This document shows positions 1 to 9,263 of a stretch of 23,232 bases of DNA, in pieces. The DNA lies in NCBI GenBank assembly GCA_039111635.1, contig JBCAQO010000123.1, positions 1 through 23,232 of the forward strand, written 5' to 3'. The stretch's first letter is position 1, and the number at the start of each line of letters is the position of its first letter. Source of the DNA: Heterobasidion occidentale (lineage: Eukaryota; Basidiomycota; Agaricomycetes; Russulales; Bondarzewiaceae). A model generated the notes under the pieces. That model did no database searches. It worked only from the letters and a program-made list of their open reading frames with translations, and was not told the DNA's origin. Position numbers and translations under genes: made by a program.

Positions 1-1294
1 CGTCTACCAGTGCTCGTGCCGCCCTCCGGGGCCCCGCGCTGCAGCTGTGCGGCAGCTCAGAAGCACACGAGCCCTCGACGCCGCCGCTTGCCGACGATGG
101 TCGTGATCAGTGTGTGAACACTGGCTGCGTGCTCACGGTCGCGCGTAAGCAAGCATCTCTCAAACAAAGACGACGCGGCATGGAGAAACGAACGCGTCGT
201 AAGTAGTAGACGCAGTGCACATAAGTAAGGACGCCGGACGATCGCGCGGACGATCGTGCGATGACGAGATGCTGTACGGGGTGGTGCTGTAAGTACAGTA
301 AGTAGCGTCGAGTCAGACGACGTGGTGCGTTCCGTACGACACGCACTCGATCGGCCATGTCAGATAGGCTGCCAGATCCGCCATCATGCAGTACGCGGGG
401 GGCCATCTCGCGGGGGAGGCAATGCATCGAAAGGAGATGCCAGCGCTCAGGCTTCAGGAGCGAGACAGCCTGACGGCCCACCCAACCTCACTAGAAGGAC
501 ATCATCGGCGCCAGGAAATGTCTGTGCATCTGTCTGCGTCTGTCAGCTATAGTAGTCAAGTTAGCCTAGCAGGTTAGCCTCGAAGCTCCTCATTAGCAGG
601 CAACAGGTTCATCGTGTACTCGAGATCGGCAGGTCCAGATGTCACGTCGCGGCCAGCTAGATGGGACCGCCTTCCAGGCTAGTGCTGAGTACTTAGCACT
701 TAGCACAGTGGCGAGATCTACGTCGTGAGCAGGGACGTTGGCAAATTATTCGCCGCCTCCAAGGAATGAGCCTACGTATGACGCACGTCAGTGTGATCGC
801 CGAGCTTCGCATCGCCGTCACGGAGGAGATGATCGGTATCGGCCGGACATTAACGGAAGAAGCCTCGCAAGCGTTCACCGCCCCGACGCTTGTCTTTGCT
901 GGACGGAAGGACGGAAGAAATGGACAAGCAGTGGACAAGCACGATTAGCGCATTACGGATCGGCGGAGTGAACGGACCTGGCGCTACCTGGCGCCGGCGA
1001 TGGAAGTAGATTATTTTCTTTCCGTTCGACGGACCTCCGGAGCATGTGAGCCAGCACTGCTTGACAGGGACCAGCACGAGAGGTACATAATAGAACGCGC
1101 GTTGCGGCAGGGTCAGTATGGTTGAACACATCTAGCGGAGGCCATCGTCTGCGCCGCGTCGTTTCGGGCTATGTCATGCTAGGGGGAGGTCGTGACAGGA
1201 CTCCGTCATACGTCTGGGGGTGGTGCGGTGCAGAAGAGCGCATGGTGGACAGGAAGAAGGGTGGGCAATTTCAAATCAAGGGGAGACCTAACCC
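1..1294. other. Unassigned region, no gene supported
   Basis: No family is recognisable in any of the six frames. Open frames here are short, rich in Arg/Ser and lack supporting splice structure. The only structured sequence noted is a near-perfect 20-bp palindrome at 681-700 (one mismatch between the two halves) followed by a partial repeat of its right half. Direct copies of GGACGATCG occur near 236-255. The stretch may be intergenic or decayed mobile DNA; the sequence does not decide. Confidence 0.5.
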
Positions 1295-1709
1295 ATGTTT
1301 AGGATCTGTTTTTTTTGCCTCCGACCACCATCCTCCGTTTTGCGCTGCGGCAACGATATTCCTCTGCAGAAAACCTATCGCTCGAGCGCGAGGGCACGAA
1401 GGATTGGCTTCAGACAGTCTGCTCGGCTCACCGCGCCCGTTCCAGCAGCTATCGCATACGCGGATGAACTCGACAATCACGTGGATGTGCACACTTCGCT
1501 ACTACACCTTGCTTTGAGTACCACCTTTAGAGGTGAGCAGTTTCTTTCCTACTGCTAATTCTATTGCGTTGAAGCTTTTAATGTTTTCCACAGATCGAGA
1601 AACTGCTGTGCTGGCTTGTCGTTTCCAGATGCAGCGTCTCAGCGCGTCAAGAAACGGACTGGTAATAACGAATCAACATCCGAATCGACCTCCGCATTTC
1701 GTCAGATAG
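1295..1709 (+). CDS. Candidate small two-exon gene, unknown product
   Basis: This is a weak candidate. Exon 1 (1295-1532) starts at an ATG and runs into a convincing intron, 1533-1593: donor GTGAGC, a branch-like CTAAT and acceptor CCACAG. Exon 2 (1594-1709) continues in phase to a TAG, giving 117 codons. The predicted protein starts MFRICFF, is rich in Arg and Ser, and has a more ordinary composition near the junction (around YADELDNHVDVH). I recognise no domain, signal peptide or membrane segment. No clear TATA box lies upstream. It could be a real lineage-specific gene, a relic, or chance; the only positive support is the in-phase splice site pair. Confidence 0.25.
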
Positions 1710-2084
1710 GTGCTCCGCCACAAGATGGAGAGGAACGATGGCCTAGGCGCAGCCGTCCTTCGAACCTCTCAACGTTCCTTGAATCCTCACAATGAACCCT
1801 AACGAGGGTGTCACTAAGACTGAAATTTGACACTACATATGCGGCCTATATGCTACGTTTACCTGAAGCCAGGCCAAGCTCTGGTAAGCCTCTTCACTTC
1901 TGCGTCTTGAACCATGGCGATTTTATGTTTTTCTCAATGGGTGACATAGGCATTCTTAACCCTATAGCTGAGTCGTCGTCATCCAATTCAAAGCGGAATA
2001 AGCGGGCGGCCCATTGAGCATAAGATCATCGGAGAATCTATCCCACCTCTCTTTCTTTAGCAGGCCCAGCTTCCAGCGATGTGC
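1710..2084. other. Intergenic, upstream of the DUF2264 gene
   Basis: No gene is seen. Small open frames occur but none resembles a family. The right end becomes pyrimidine-rich (around 2041-2060), as is usual just upstream of basidiomycete transcription starts. Confidence 0.5.
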
Positions 2085-2090
2085 TATAAA
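2085..2090 (+). promoter_or_regulatory. TATA box of the DUF2264 gene
   Basis: TATAAA lies in the context GCTATAAAGATC, 54 bp before the start codon at 2144. A pyrimidine-rich stretch precedes it. The spacing matches the TATA-like elements upstream of the small gene at 7989 and the esterase at 9260. Confidence 0.55.
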
Positions 2091-2143
2091 GATCGCTCAA
2101 ACGTGCACAATCATGCGCCCACCACTATCGCCCTCGCGTCACC

Positions 2144-4187
2144 ATGACGCTTGCCTGCTTCAGCACGACACCCTTCTCCTCGAACCGACGGACCAAGTCT
2201 GATCTCGCAGCCTTCCTGACCGGCCTGCTCGACCCGCTCGCGACACACACTTCGCCCGGCGGTGCGCGGGTGCAACTTGGGCATACAGGGACGCACTATG
2301 ACGAGGTCGCCGCGCAGCTCGAGGGGTTTTCGCGGCCGATATGGGGCCTCGCGGCGCTCCTCGGCGGCGGGGGCGAGTATGCCGGCGCGGAGCGCTGGCT
2401 GAAGGGATTCGCGAGCGGGACGGATCCGGACCACGAAGAGTTCTGGGGGGATATGAGGAGCAAGGATCAGAGGATGGTGGAGTGCTCTGCGATCGGGTTC
2501 GCGATTGCAGTGGCGAAAGAGAAACTGTGGGATCCGCTGAGCTCCGAGGCGAAGGAGAACTTTGGAAAGTGGTTGGGTGGGATGAACGATAAGGAGATGC
2601 CGAACACGAATTGGTTGTGGTTTAGGGTGAGTGTCATATGGCAGGGTTCGATCGTGCGCTGATTTGAATGGTAGGTCTTCGCAAACTTGGGCTTGTCGAA
2701 AGCTGGCTCGTCGTATTTCAACGCGGAGAGGATGAGAGCCGATCTAGACCATCTTGACACGTTTTACATCGGCGATGGCTGGTCGCGCGATGGGCCTGAG
2801 GGAGTGGTTCAGCTGGACTATTATTCCTCTTCCTTTGCAATCCAGTTCGCGCAGTTGGCGTATTCAAAGCTCGCCCAAGACAGCGACCCCAAACGATGCG
2901 AAGAGTATAGGAACAGGGCGCGTAAATTTGCGCAAGATTTTATTCACTATTTTGATGACGAAGGCGAGTTGCATGATTTACTGTCAGTTGATTGACGCGG
3001 GAACTAACTTGGCATCCGCAGGACGAGCAATCCCGTTCGGACGTAGTATGACCTACCGCTTCGCCATGTCCTCTTTCTGGGGCGCCCTCGCGTTTGCTGA
3101 CGTTGAGCTCCCCGCCCCACTGACCTGGGGCGTTATCAAGGGCATACAGCTGCGAAACATCCGTTATTGGGCACGGCAACCGGGTGCCTACTACCCTGAT
3201 GGCACACTCACCATCGGCTTCTGTTACCCCAATCATAACATGACCGAGAACTACAACTCCCCCGGGTCTCCGTACTGGTGCTGCAAATCCTTCGTCACGC
3301 TCGCCCTGCCTGAAACGCATCCATTCTGGGCTGCAGAAGAAGAGCCATATCCCACCGCGCTGCTCCAGTCGACGAAAGTGCTCAGCCATCCGCTGCACAT
3401 CGCGACGAGCATGGGCGGACACACCTACGTCCTCTCGTCGGGGCAGCAGTGCTCGTACGCTGTGAAGCAGAGCGCGGCGAAGTACGGCAAGTTCGCGTAC
3501 TCGTCCGCGTTCGGGTACAGCGTCCCCGTGGGGAACCTCACGCTCGAGGAGCTCGGCGCGGACAACGCGCTCGCGCTGAGCGACGATGGCGGCGAGACGT
3601 GGAAGTGCCGGCGCGAGACGCGCGAGGCGAGGTTCGAAGGCGCCGGCGGGCAGGTGTGGCTGCGCTCGATGTGGTACCCCTGGAAGGACGTGGAGGTGGA
3701 GACGTGGCTCGTCCCGCCGCAGGACGTGAGCCCGCACTGGCACCTGCGCGTGCACCGCGTCCGGAGCAAGCGCGCGCTGCGCTCGGCGGAGGGCGGCTGG
3801 GCGATCTATGGGCAGAGGGAAGACGGCCGCGCGCTGGAGCCCATTGAAGGAGAGGCTTTTGGGACGGAGGAGAGCGGCGCACAGGCGAGGGCGGCGTCTC
3901 GAGCGGGTGTCGTGGGCATCGCCGCGCTCGATGGGGAGTCTGCGAAGCGGGAAGGCAAAGCGCTGAGGACGGACGCGAACACGAATCTCATGGTGCCGAG
4001 GGCCGTCATGCCGACGTTGATGGGGGAGCATGAGTCGACGGACGGCGAGAAGGACGTGTGGCTTCTCACTGCCGTCTTTGGCGTACCGAGCAAGGGCGAG
4101 TCGCAAGGCGCGACGGCCGGATGGCACGATGGATGGATGAGCCGCCCAGTTGTACCGACAGAGATCGCTGGACTCATGAAGGTGTAG
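2144..4187 (+). CDS. DUF2264 domain protein (glycoside-hydrolase-like)
   Basis: Joined exons 2144-2626, 2675-2963 and 3022-4187 give 645 aa. The N-terminal two thirds match the DUF2264 family, with recognisable blocks at [34 protein letters not shown] (ending at residue 161), [43 protein letters not shown] and [15 protein letters not shown] (about residues 330-345). This part is expected to be an alpha/alpha-barrel like that of glycoside hydrolases, followed by a beta-rich C-terminal domain. Bacterial relatives include the GH154 group, for which glucuronidase activity has been described; the substrate of the fungal form is unknown. No signal peptide is visible, so it is probably intracellular. 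The start was chosen for its CACCATGAC context, 54 bp from a TATA box, and because the family sequence begins shortly after it. Intron 1 is GT-AG. Intron 2 uses a GC donor, which is required to join the conserved DDEG and RAIPFGRS segments. The C-terminal part is very GC-rich and leaves open frames on the other strand. Confidence 0.92.
2964..3021 (+). other. GC-AG intron in the DUF2264 gene
   Basis: The donor is AAG|GCGAGT and the acceptor CCGCAG, with an ideal branch sequence ACTAAC at 3003-3008. Splicing here joins DDEG to RAIPFGRS, which is contiguous in the family. A stop codon inside the intron (TGA, 2993-2995) means retention would truncate the protein. No GT donor nearby restores the frame. 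Confidence 0.85.
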
Positions 4188-4491
4188 GAACTCATCAGCT
4201 TCATGGATCCTTTTCTGTCAATCTCCTCTACCATTCACTTTCACAAGAAACCAATGACGCGTCCAAAACCTGTTTTTGTGGGCTGTGGCACCATGGTACT
4301 TTTTTTATAGCTTGGCACATGCTGTCGGAGTAGTCGACTTGTTACAATGAGTAAAACAGACAGCGTTCAACATTCAATGCTTGCATGTGGTCAAATAGCA
4401 GGCCCAATGCATCAAGACAAGGACTTGGTGGTGTCTTCTTCGTTGAACGACCAGACGCTATGACTTTGCAAAAATTTCAATATCGAAGAGG
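4188..4491. other. 3' flank of the DUF2264 gene, no gene seen
   Basis: About 300 bp that becomes AT-rich towards the inverted repeat at 4492. It probably holds the 3' UTR and polyadenylation site of the DUF2264 gene. No conserved ORF is visible. Confidence 0.5.
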
Positions 4492-5188
4492 TACTATCGT
4501 TGCACCGGAGTTGCAAAAGAAAACCCGATTTCTTTGTAGCATCTTGAGCTGGCTCTCTCTCGCTCCAAACTTTTATGGTACCTGCGGAAGCTTCTTAAAA
4601 TGTGTCCTGTTATTTTTTCAGATTTTTGAGCAGACTCAAAGAATTATTGTGATATGATTGAGAAGGGGTGTCCGAAAACGAGCAAAGTTGCAAATCTTGC
4701 TGATGATCGGGTCACATGTCGTCACGTTTAAACTCGAACTCCGACGGCGCGCACTGCGGAACGACCTACCATGCGGAGATTCAAAAAATGACCAAGCATC
4801 ACACGGCCCGAGACTCCCTGTCACTCTGCCTGCCATCGGGCACTGCCCGTCGAAAGAAATTTGGTGAAGAGCAGTGGAGCCCTCAAAGTCAAAAAATAAC
4901 CTGAATGCTTTCAGTGATACCTTTTCATATTCAAATTTTTTTAGTTTTGCAATTGAGCTCTAGGATCTGAGAGATCTCGAGCATCTCTCAGACACTTCTG
5001 CCCTAAAAACTATTATTCATTGCCTCCTCACTGCTGCACCCAATTTCTGTTCTCGAAAAAATTCTGATACTTGAAGAGTGCTTAAATAAACAACCGTGAA
5101 TTTTTTCAAGAGGTGCCATTAAAAGTTGCTGCGAGGAGCTCAATTTTGAACCTCTCATACCATTTGCAACTCCGGTGCAACGATAGTA
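4492..5188. mobile_element. Putative MITE-like element with 26-bp inverted ends
   Basis: The sequence at 4492-4517 (starting TACTATCGTTGC) is repeated, perfectly inverted, at 5163-5188 (ending GCAACGATAGTA). The 26-bp arms enclose about 645 bp of AT-rich DNA without any recognisable gene. Both ends carry an outer TA, consistent with a TA target duplication flanking 24-bp terminal inverted repeats, as made by Tc1/mariner-type transposases. Because TA is itself palindromic, the duplication cannot be told from two more repeat bases. A degenerate third copy of the arm lies just outside, near 5239-5263. No transposase is encoded, so if mobile it would be non-autonomous. Confidence 0.42.
4966..4992. 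repeat. Perfect 10-bp hairpin with XhoI-type loop
   Basis: TCTGAGAGAT (4966-4975) and ATCTCTCAGA (4983-4992) form a perfect 10-bp inverted repeat around a 7-nt spacer, CTCGAGC. It lies inside the MITE-like element. It may be a structural feature of that element or a protein-binding palindrome; no function can be assigned. Confidence 0.6.
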
Positions 5189-6193
5189 AGGGTGTACGAA
5201 TGGCTTGATATTTGATGGCATTACGACCTTTACCGTTAAGCTTTTGCAACGGGACCGGTGCGGCGATCTCGTCATCTTCGTTCGCTGTACATCAAGCCCG
5301 GCGATGACACCCGCCATAGCTAGCTGAGACGTATGCTACCTTGTGCCACAGGCCTAGAGATCCAGATCGGGACATGCTGATCACTTGGAGTGGTTTCTAA
5401 AATTCTGTTTGGCAGCGCAGCAGCGTTTGTGAAGGAGTCGGAAAGCATCCGTACGGATCCGCCCATGATCATGAGGAGGGGACATGTCATGAGTATTGCA
5501 AGCGAAAGAGAAGGCAAAGTCTTCATCGTCGTCATCGAAGGCGGCGAACTGGCTGGAAACTGTTAGGAACGATCACGATAGAATCAGGGCGCAGAATAGG
5601 AGCGGGGACGCCGCTTGGTAGATTACCCATATATGTCCATTCGTTGTAATGGTAAGATGCATTGATTGACTTGAGGGCGATCAATGACCAGTGACTCGGA
5701 GCAGGAGGTTGAACTGCTGTAAGATAGCTGCGGGACGAGGAAACGCGAGATGGTGGTTAAAAAATTATCAGAAAACAAACAAACAGATGCTGTAACTCGT
5801 CTTCAGCGTCACATGTGAAAAGCCCGAGACATCGCTGTCGAATTACTCCGGGGCTGAAAAGAGGCCTACATGGTGCCAGCGCGAGTGGATCGGAAACGAG
5901 ATGAAGACTGATACGTCTGGCAAAGAAAGGATTCTTCAGAGGAGGTGCGGCTAGATTAAACGGTGTGTGGTCCTTGCGACGCATATCGGATCTCAATTCT
6001 TGATATCGTCCTCCCTGGCTGACACTTCCCTCGGCACGCGATCTGACTACCGCATCGAAAGAAATCCACAGTTTCAAGGAATGATGGAGACGGCTAGTAT
6101 TCACACCATCAAGAGGAGATCTGGTGATGGCATGGACTGATGTGGGTTCCCGCAACAGCGTCAGAATCACGACATAAAAGCTAGGGATAGACG
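5189..6193. other. Gene-poor interval, no gene supported
   Basis: I recognise nothing in this kilobase. The longest open frame is antisense (5757-6170, no conserved motif, no ATG at its 5' end). On the plus strand a short exon-like piece at 5684-5718 (MTSDSEQEVEL) ends in a GTAAGA donor but has no convincing partner exon. These are recorded as unsupported. Confidence 0.4.
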
Positions 6194-6346
6194 ATGCTTG
6201 AGAGAACTGTAGCGAAGGGCCTAGGAGGAGACAGGAAGCCAGCGGTGCAAGGCGTTATCGTTGGAATTGAGAGGCTGCTCGAGAAAGAGAAGGCGGAGGC
6301 GGCGAGGTCAGGGGAGAACTTGGTAGCTGGTGGCACTTGTTTTTGA
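6194..6346 (+). CDS. Coding-like 50-codon ORF, possible terminal exon
   Basis: The frame from ATG 6194 to TGA 6344-6346 encodes 50 aa whose composition is unlike the Arg/Ser-rich noise around it. It has a Gly/Val/Ile stretch, then a charged amphipathic helix (IERLLEKEKAEAARSGE), ending GGTCF. A possible splice acceptor, GATAG, ends 3 bases before the ATG (acceptor at 6186-6190), so this may instead be the last exon of a gene whose upstream exons I cannot identify. No family is recognised. The opposite strand is also open here and is preceded by a CT-rich stretch, so orientation is not secure. Confidence 0.2.
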   Translation: MLERTVAKGLGGDRKPAVQGVIVGIERLLEKEKAEAARSGENLVAGGTCF

Positions 6347-7888
6347 CGTTCAAGGCGTTGGATTGCCATCGGGGAACTGGGCTACAGTCCAAGGAGGTAT
6401 CAGGCGAGCACAAAATTGCTCGTCTTGTTGTTCTCGTCCACGGAGAACGAGGAAAACGAAGAGAGGGCAGCGCGAGAGAGGGGGAGGAGGAGAGTAGAGG
6501 AGAGTGCCATTGGGCGAGAGGGGGGAGACTTCGGAGCCTCAAAGTAAATTGGGGGACCGTGGCCGCGGAGACCTTCCGTCCAGCAAGCGACGGCCAACGG
6601 CCCGCCCGCTTCCACCACGTTTCCATCTATGTCCACAATGCTCGTTCGCTTCAACAAACTTTGTCGTTCATCGACGTCGCCGACAAAGCCACAGTCACCG
6701 CGCATTATCCTGGATAATGATTCAGCCCCGATGCTCACTTGATGAGCACTTGATGGTCATGGGCAGTCTCCGATATCTAGCGGATAGGTTCCCCTGGTTT
6801 TCGGCCTCTAGCTTCATATTCTCAGTCTCTTTGTCTGCACCACTCGCGCTTCCATCTGTTGCATTTTCATCGACGAGAGACTTGACGCGAGTCGGGCACG
6901 CTGTGCGCATCTGGACGGTGACCTGACACATTTGTCTGTCGTTCAGGTGAATTGTCGCGACATCCAAAAATTCTTGGCGCATTTTGCAGCTTTCTACTTG
7001 CTTGATGACGGTCCTATACGACGTTCGTCACTTACTTGGTCCGACAGCGCTTCGTCAGCGACGAGCGAGCTCAATCCGGCTCAAGGGTTGGGCTTTGGAC
7101 GCTTGGAAAGCCCCTGTTCAAGTGTAGCATATATGGTGAGTTTTTTCATCTCCAAGGCTCTGTGCATTGGTGCCTTGCTTGAGAGCAGTAAACCACGCGA
7201 AGGGCTGGTTCTTCGTTGTTCGCATCAGACTGAGTGCATGTCACGATGTCACGCCATGAGCGTGACATGGTACTATGCATGCAGTTCGGCCCGCCTCGCG
7301 CTCATCGACGCGTGGTCGAGAAAGCGAAGGCAGACAGTGAAGGCCTACAGCATGAAGGCTGTGGAATAGTGGATAACTTCAATGGCTAGAGGAGGGCTGA
7401 AATTCAGCATGAGGAGCCTCCGAGGGCAGGCTTCAGCATCATCATGAGCTTCCCCGGATTCAGAATGCAGCCCTCTCGCACTGGCTTCACGAAACTGGCT
7501 CGAGAGAGGCAGCTGTTTGGTCAGTGCGAAGGAGACTCAGTCTTCTGCGCGAGGACCAGGCTCTCGAGATAGAGCAAGGCGGGGATGTACCCGTCAAATT
7601 TCCTTTTGCTCTCGACTATCCAGTAATGGCGTCGAACCCGCTAACGGAAGCTTTGACTGTAGAGATGGAGAGCTCCAGACTGCATGCTTTGCAAGGCCGT
7701 GTGTTAGCTTGCATTTCACCTCCCTAGAAACATTCGAGTCCTGCTCGTAAGCGGCTAGATTGCGGGGTGCTGATATCCACGGGCAAGGATAGTGTGTATA
7801 TCGATGAGGATATGTACGCAGAGAGGCATCGTAGGCGCCTTTGGGCTATTGTGGCGGACACAGTGGCCTTGTTTACGACTTCTTCGTT
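6347..7888. other. Gene-poor interval upstream of the small gene
   Basis: No family is recognised over about 1.5 kb. A purine-rich tract occupies roughly 6458-6503 (CT-rich on the minus strand, promoter-like for a leftward transcript). Open frames at 6932-7369 (+) and 6722-6982 (-) show no motif. A 67-codon frame at 7524-7727 (+) has a fairly normal composition (for example LREDQALEIEQGG) but opens without an ATG; it may be an old exon. A second such stretch lies at about 7767-7880. No splice model joins them convincingly. Confidence 0.35.
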
Positions 7889-7921
7889 CCAATTACGAGT
7901 TCACCGCTCCTTCATAAATAG
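7889..7921 (+). promoter_or_regulatory. CCAAT and TATA-like promoter of the small gene
   Basis: CCAAT at 7889-7893 is followed by CATAAATAG at 7913-7921, then a CT-rich leader and the start codon at 7989. The TATA-to-ATG distance of about 70 bp matches the other TATA-type promoters in the window. This is the main evidence that the small gene downstream is expressed. Confidence 0.5.
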
Positions 7922-7988
7922 AGGTCCCCCTTGCCGGCATGCGCTACCCTTCAACCGACCTCCCACCACCTCCTTCTCAAAAGCAACA

Positions 7989-8706
7989 ATGGCCAAAAAG
8001 CGTGAAGTCTCGTCCGATGAGCCGTATCCCACTGCGGTAGACGACGACGAGTACGACGTTTATCTCTTCTGGCCATCACTTCGACGCTCGGAGTCTGCGT
8101 TCGCGGCGAATGAGCACAGCATCTACGGGGTGCGTCCTTGACTCTGTCTCTACGCGTACGCCATGCAAGGCGCGCAGAGCGGTATCTCATACTGCGTTGT
8201 TTGCCAGCCTGTCGCGCCGTCCTTTGGCTATGACGACTACTTTGACGGGCTGTCTTACCTGCCCCCCGTACGTTCACAGCTCAAGTCTTTTCATACATTA
8301 AGGTATTGACACTCGACATCAGTCACCGCTCTCGTTCGCAGGGCCCTCCGACTTCCGCTTCCCCAATGTCGCAGACAATGGCCAACCCGACGCCCAGCCC
8401 CAGTCTCAGTCCCAGTCTGATTCTCAATCTGAATCGCAGCCCGCGACTGGGTACAGCAAGCTCTTCAAAATGGGCCTCTTCTTGGTAAGCATCCGCTCAT
8501 TTATTTTCTATATCACCCTCCTCCCCCCTTCGCTGTCTCTTCTGCTCGCACGTCGCTTTGCATCATTTGGCGACCGAATGCCATGAGCTTAGTATTGCGC
8601 GCTGATGTTGACGATTTTGGATCACGGTTGTGTGCAGCAGGTCAGCTATCGCGTCGATCGCGTCTGGGATAAAGTCCGCGTAATCTTTCAAAACGCCAGA
8701 TTGTAG
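7989..8706 (+). CDS. Small spliced gene, unknown 143-aa protein
   Basis: The preferred exons are 7989-8129, 8208-8267, 8323-8484 and 8638-8706, all joined in phase 0, giving 143 aa. The start has good context (CAACAATGGCC) behind a CCAAT/TATA-type promoter. The N-terminal part is acidic and aromatic (DDDEYDVYLFWPSL, then FGYDDYFDGLSYLPP). The third exon contains a Gln/Ser repeat (PQSQSQSDSQSESQ), and the C-terminus is a basic/hydrophobic helix (YRVDRVWDKVRVIF). No signal peptide is visible and I recognise no family. Details are uncertain: exon 2 could begin at 8178 (adds SGISYCVVCQ), and exon 4 could begin at 8593, 8638 or 8641, all in frame. The 8593 choice adds a hydrophobic segment that could span a membrane. 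It is probably a real, lineage-restricted gene. Confidence 0.5.
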
Positions 8707-9183
8707 GGCCGCCCACGGCGCACGCACAGCGCGACATACACGCATGGAACGTGTAGTAATGAGTATATAGCTCAGAGGTCACTATCACGAATCGCTGGAG
8801 TTGTAAAAAGGACCATTGTACATATTTCGGTTTGGCACCCATCTTGATAAATATCAACACGTCAGCTTAACCTTGATGCTTCCATCATCAGCCCTCGTCG
8901 TTCGTCAGCGCTCGCCTGACCCTCACGTTCATTGCTCCAGAGTACACGCGCGCAGTCTCATTGACAGTATTTCAGCACATTTGGGCGTAAATCGGTGCGC
9001 CGTGTCATTGGAAGCCGATATACTGACAGTTGAAAGCAAATCAATCGATAGCTAACTTTCTTCAGACGTTTTAGCCTTGCGATTTTCCGAATACGGCCGT
9101 CATGAGTCCACCTTTTAGCCGCTTAGGAGTCTGCGGCCGGAGGAGGACGAAGTGCCGTGCCTGTATGGAAGACATAAAACAGG
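8707..9183. other. Intergenic between the small gene and the esterase
   Basis: About 480 bp with no gene recognised. It should contain the 3' end of the small gene and the upstream promoter of the esterase. CGGCCG-type triplets occur near 9092-9096 and 9132-9142 but no binding site can be named with confidence. Confidence 0.5.
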
Positions 9184-9190
9184 TATAAAT
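9184..9190 (+). promoter_or_regulatory. TATA box of the esterase gene
   Basis: TATAAAT in the context GGTATAAATGG lies 76 bp before the main start codon at 9260 and about 35 bp before the uORF start at 9225. A transcript starting about 30 bp downstream of it would include the uORF. Confidence 0.55.
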
Positions 9191-9224
9191 GGTCGAGCGA
9201 CGACGCTCTAGTACTCTAGTGACC

Positions 9225-9263
9225 ATGGCGTCTCACTCTCGACAAGAAAGAGAGCAGAGATGA
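9225..9263 (+). CDS. uORF, 12 codons, overlapping the esterase start
   Basis: The frame ATG GCG TCT ... AGA TGA encodes MASHSRQEREQR. Its ATG sits in near-ideal initiation context (GACCATGGCG). Its stop codon (9261-9263) overlaps the esterase start (9260-9262) as ATGA. Ribosomes that translate it would finish exactly at the esterase start, so it could impose termination-reinitiation control. The uORF is read in a different frame from the esterase, and no intron is seen that would fuse the two. Confidence 0.5.
   Translation: MASHSRQEREQR

Noticed and set aside
2113..2202. Upstream ATG overlapping the DUF2264 start (29-codon frame)
   Set aside because: It has weak start context and lies about 28 bp after the TATA box, so it is probably at or before the transcription start. 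Unlike the esterase uORF, its stop is not coupled to the main ATG.
2940..4127. 395-codon minus-strand ORF
   Set aside because: It is antisense to DUF2264 exon 3, Arg/Pro-rich, and has no family resemblance, whereas the plus strand has clear DUF2264 blocks.
6932..7369. 145-codon plus-strand open frame
   Set aside because: It has a Ser/Cys/Ala-rich random composition, no ATG-supported start context, and no motif or splice partner.
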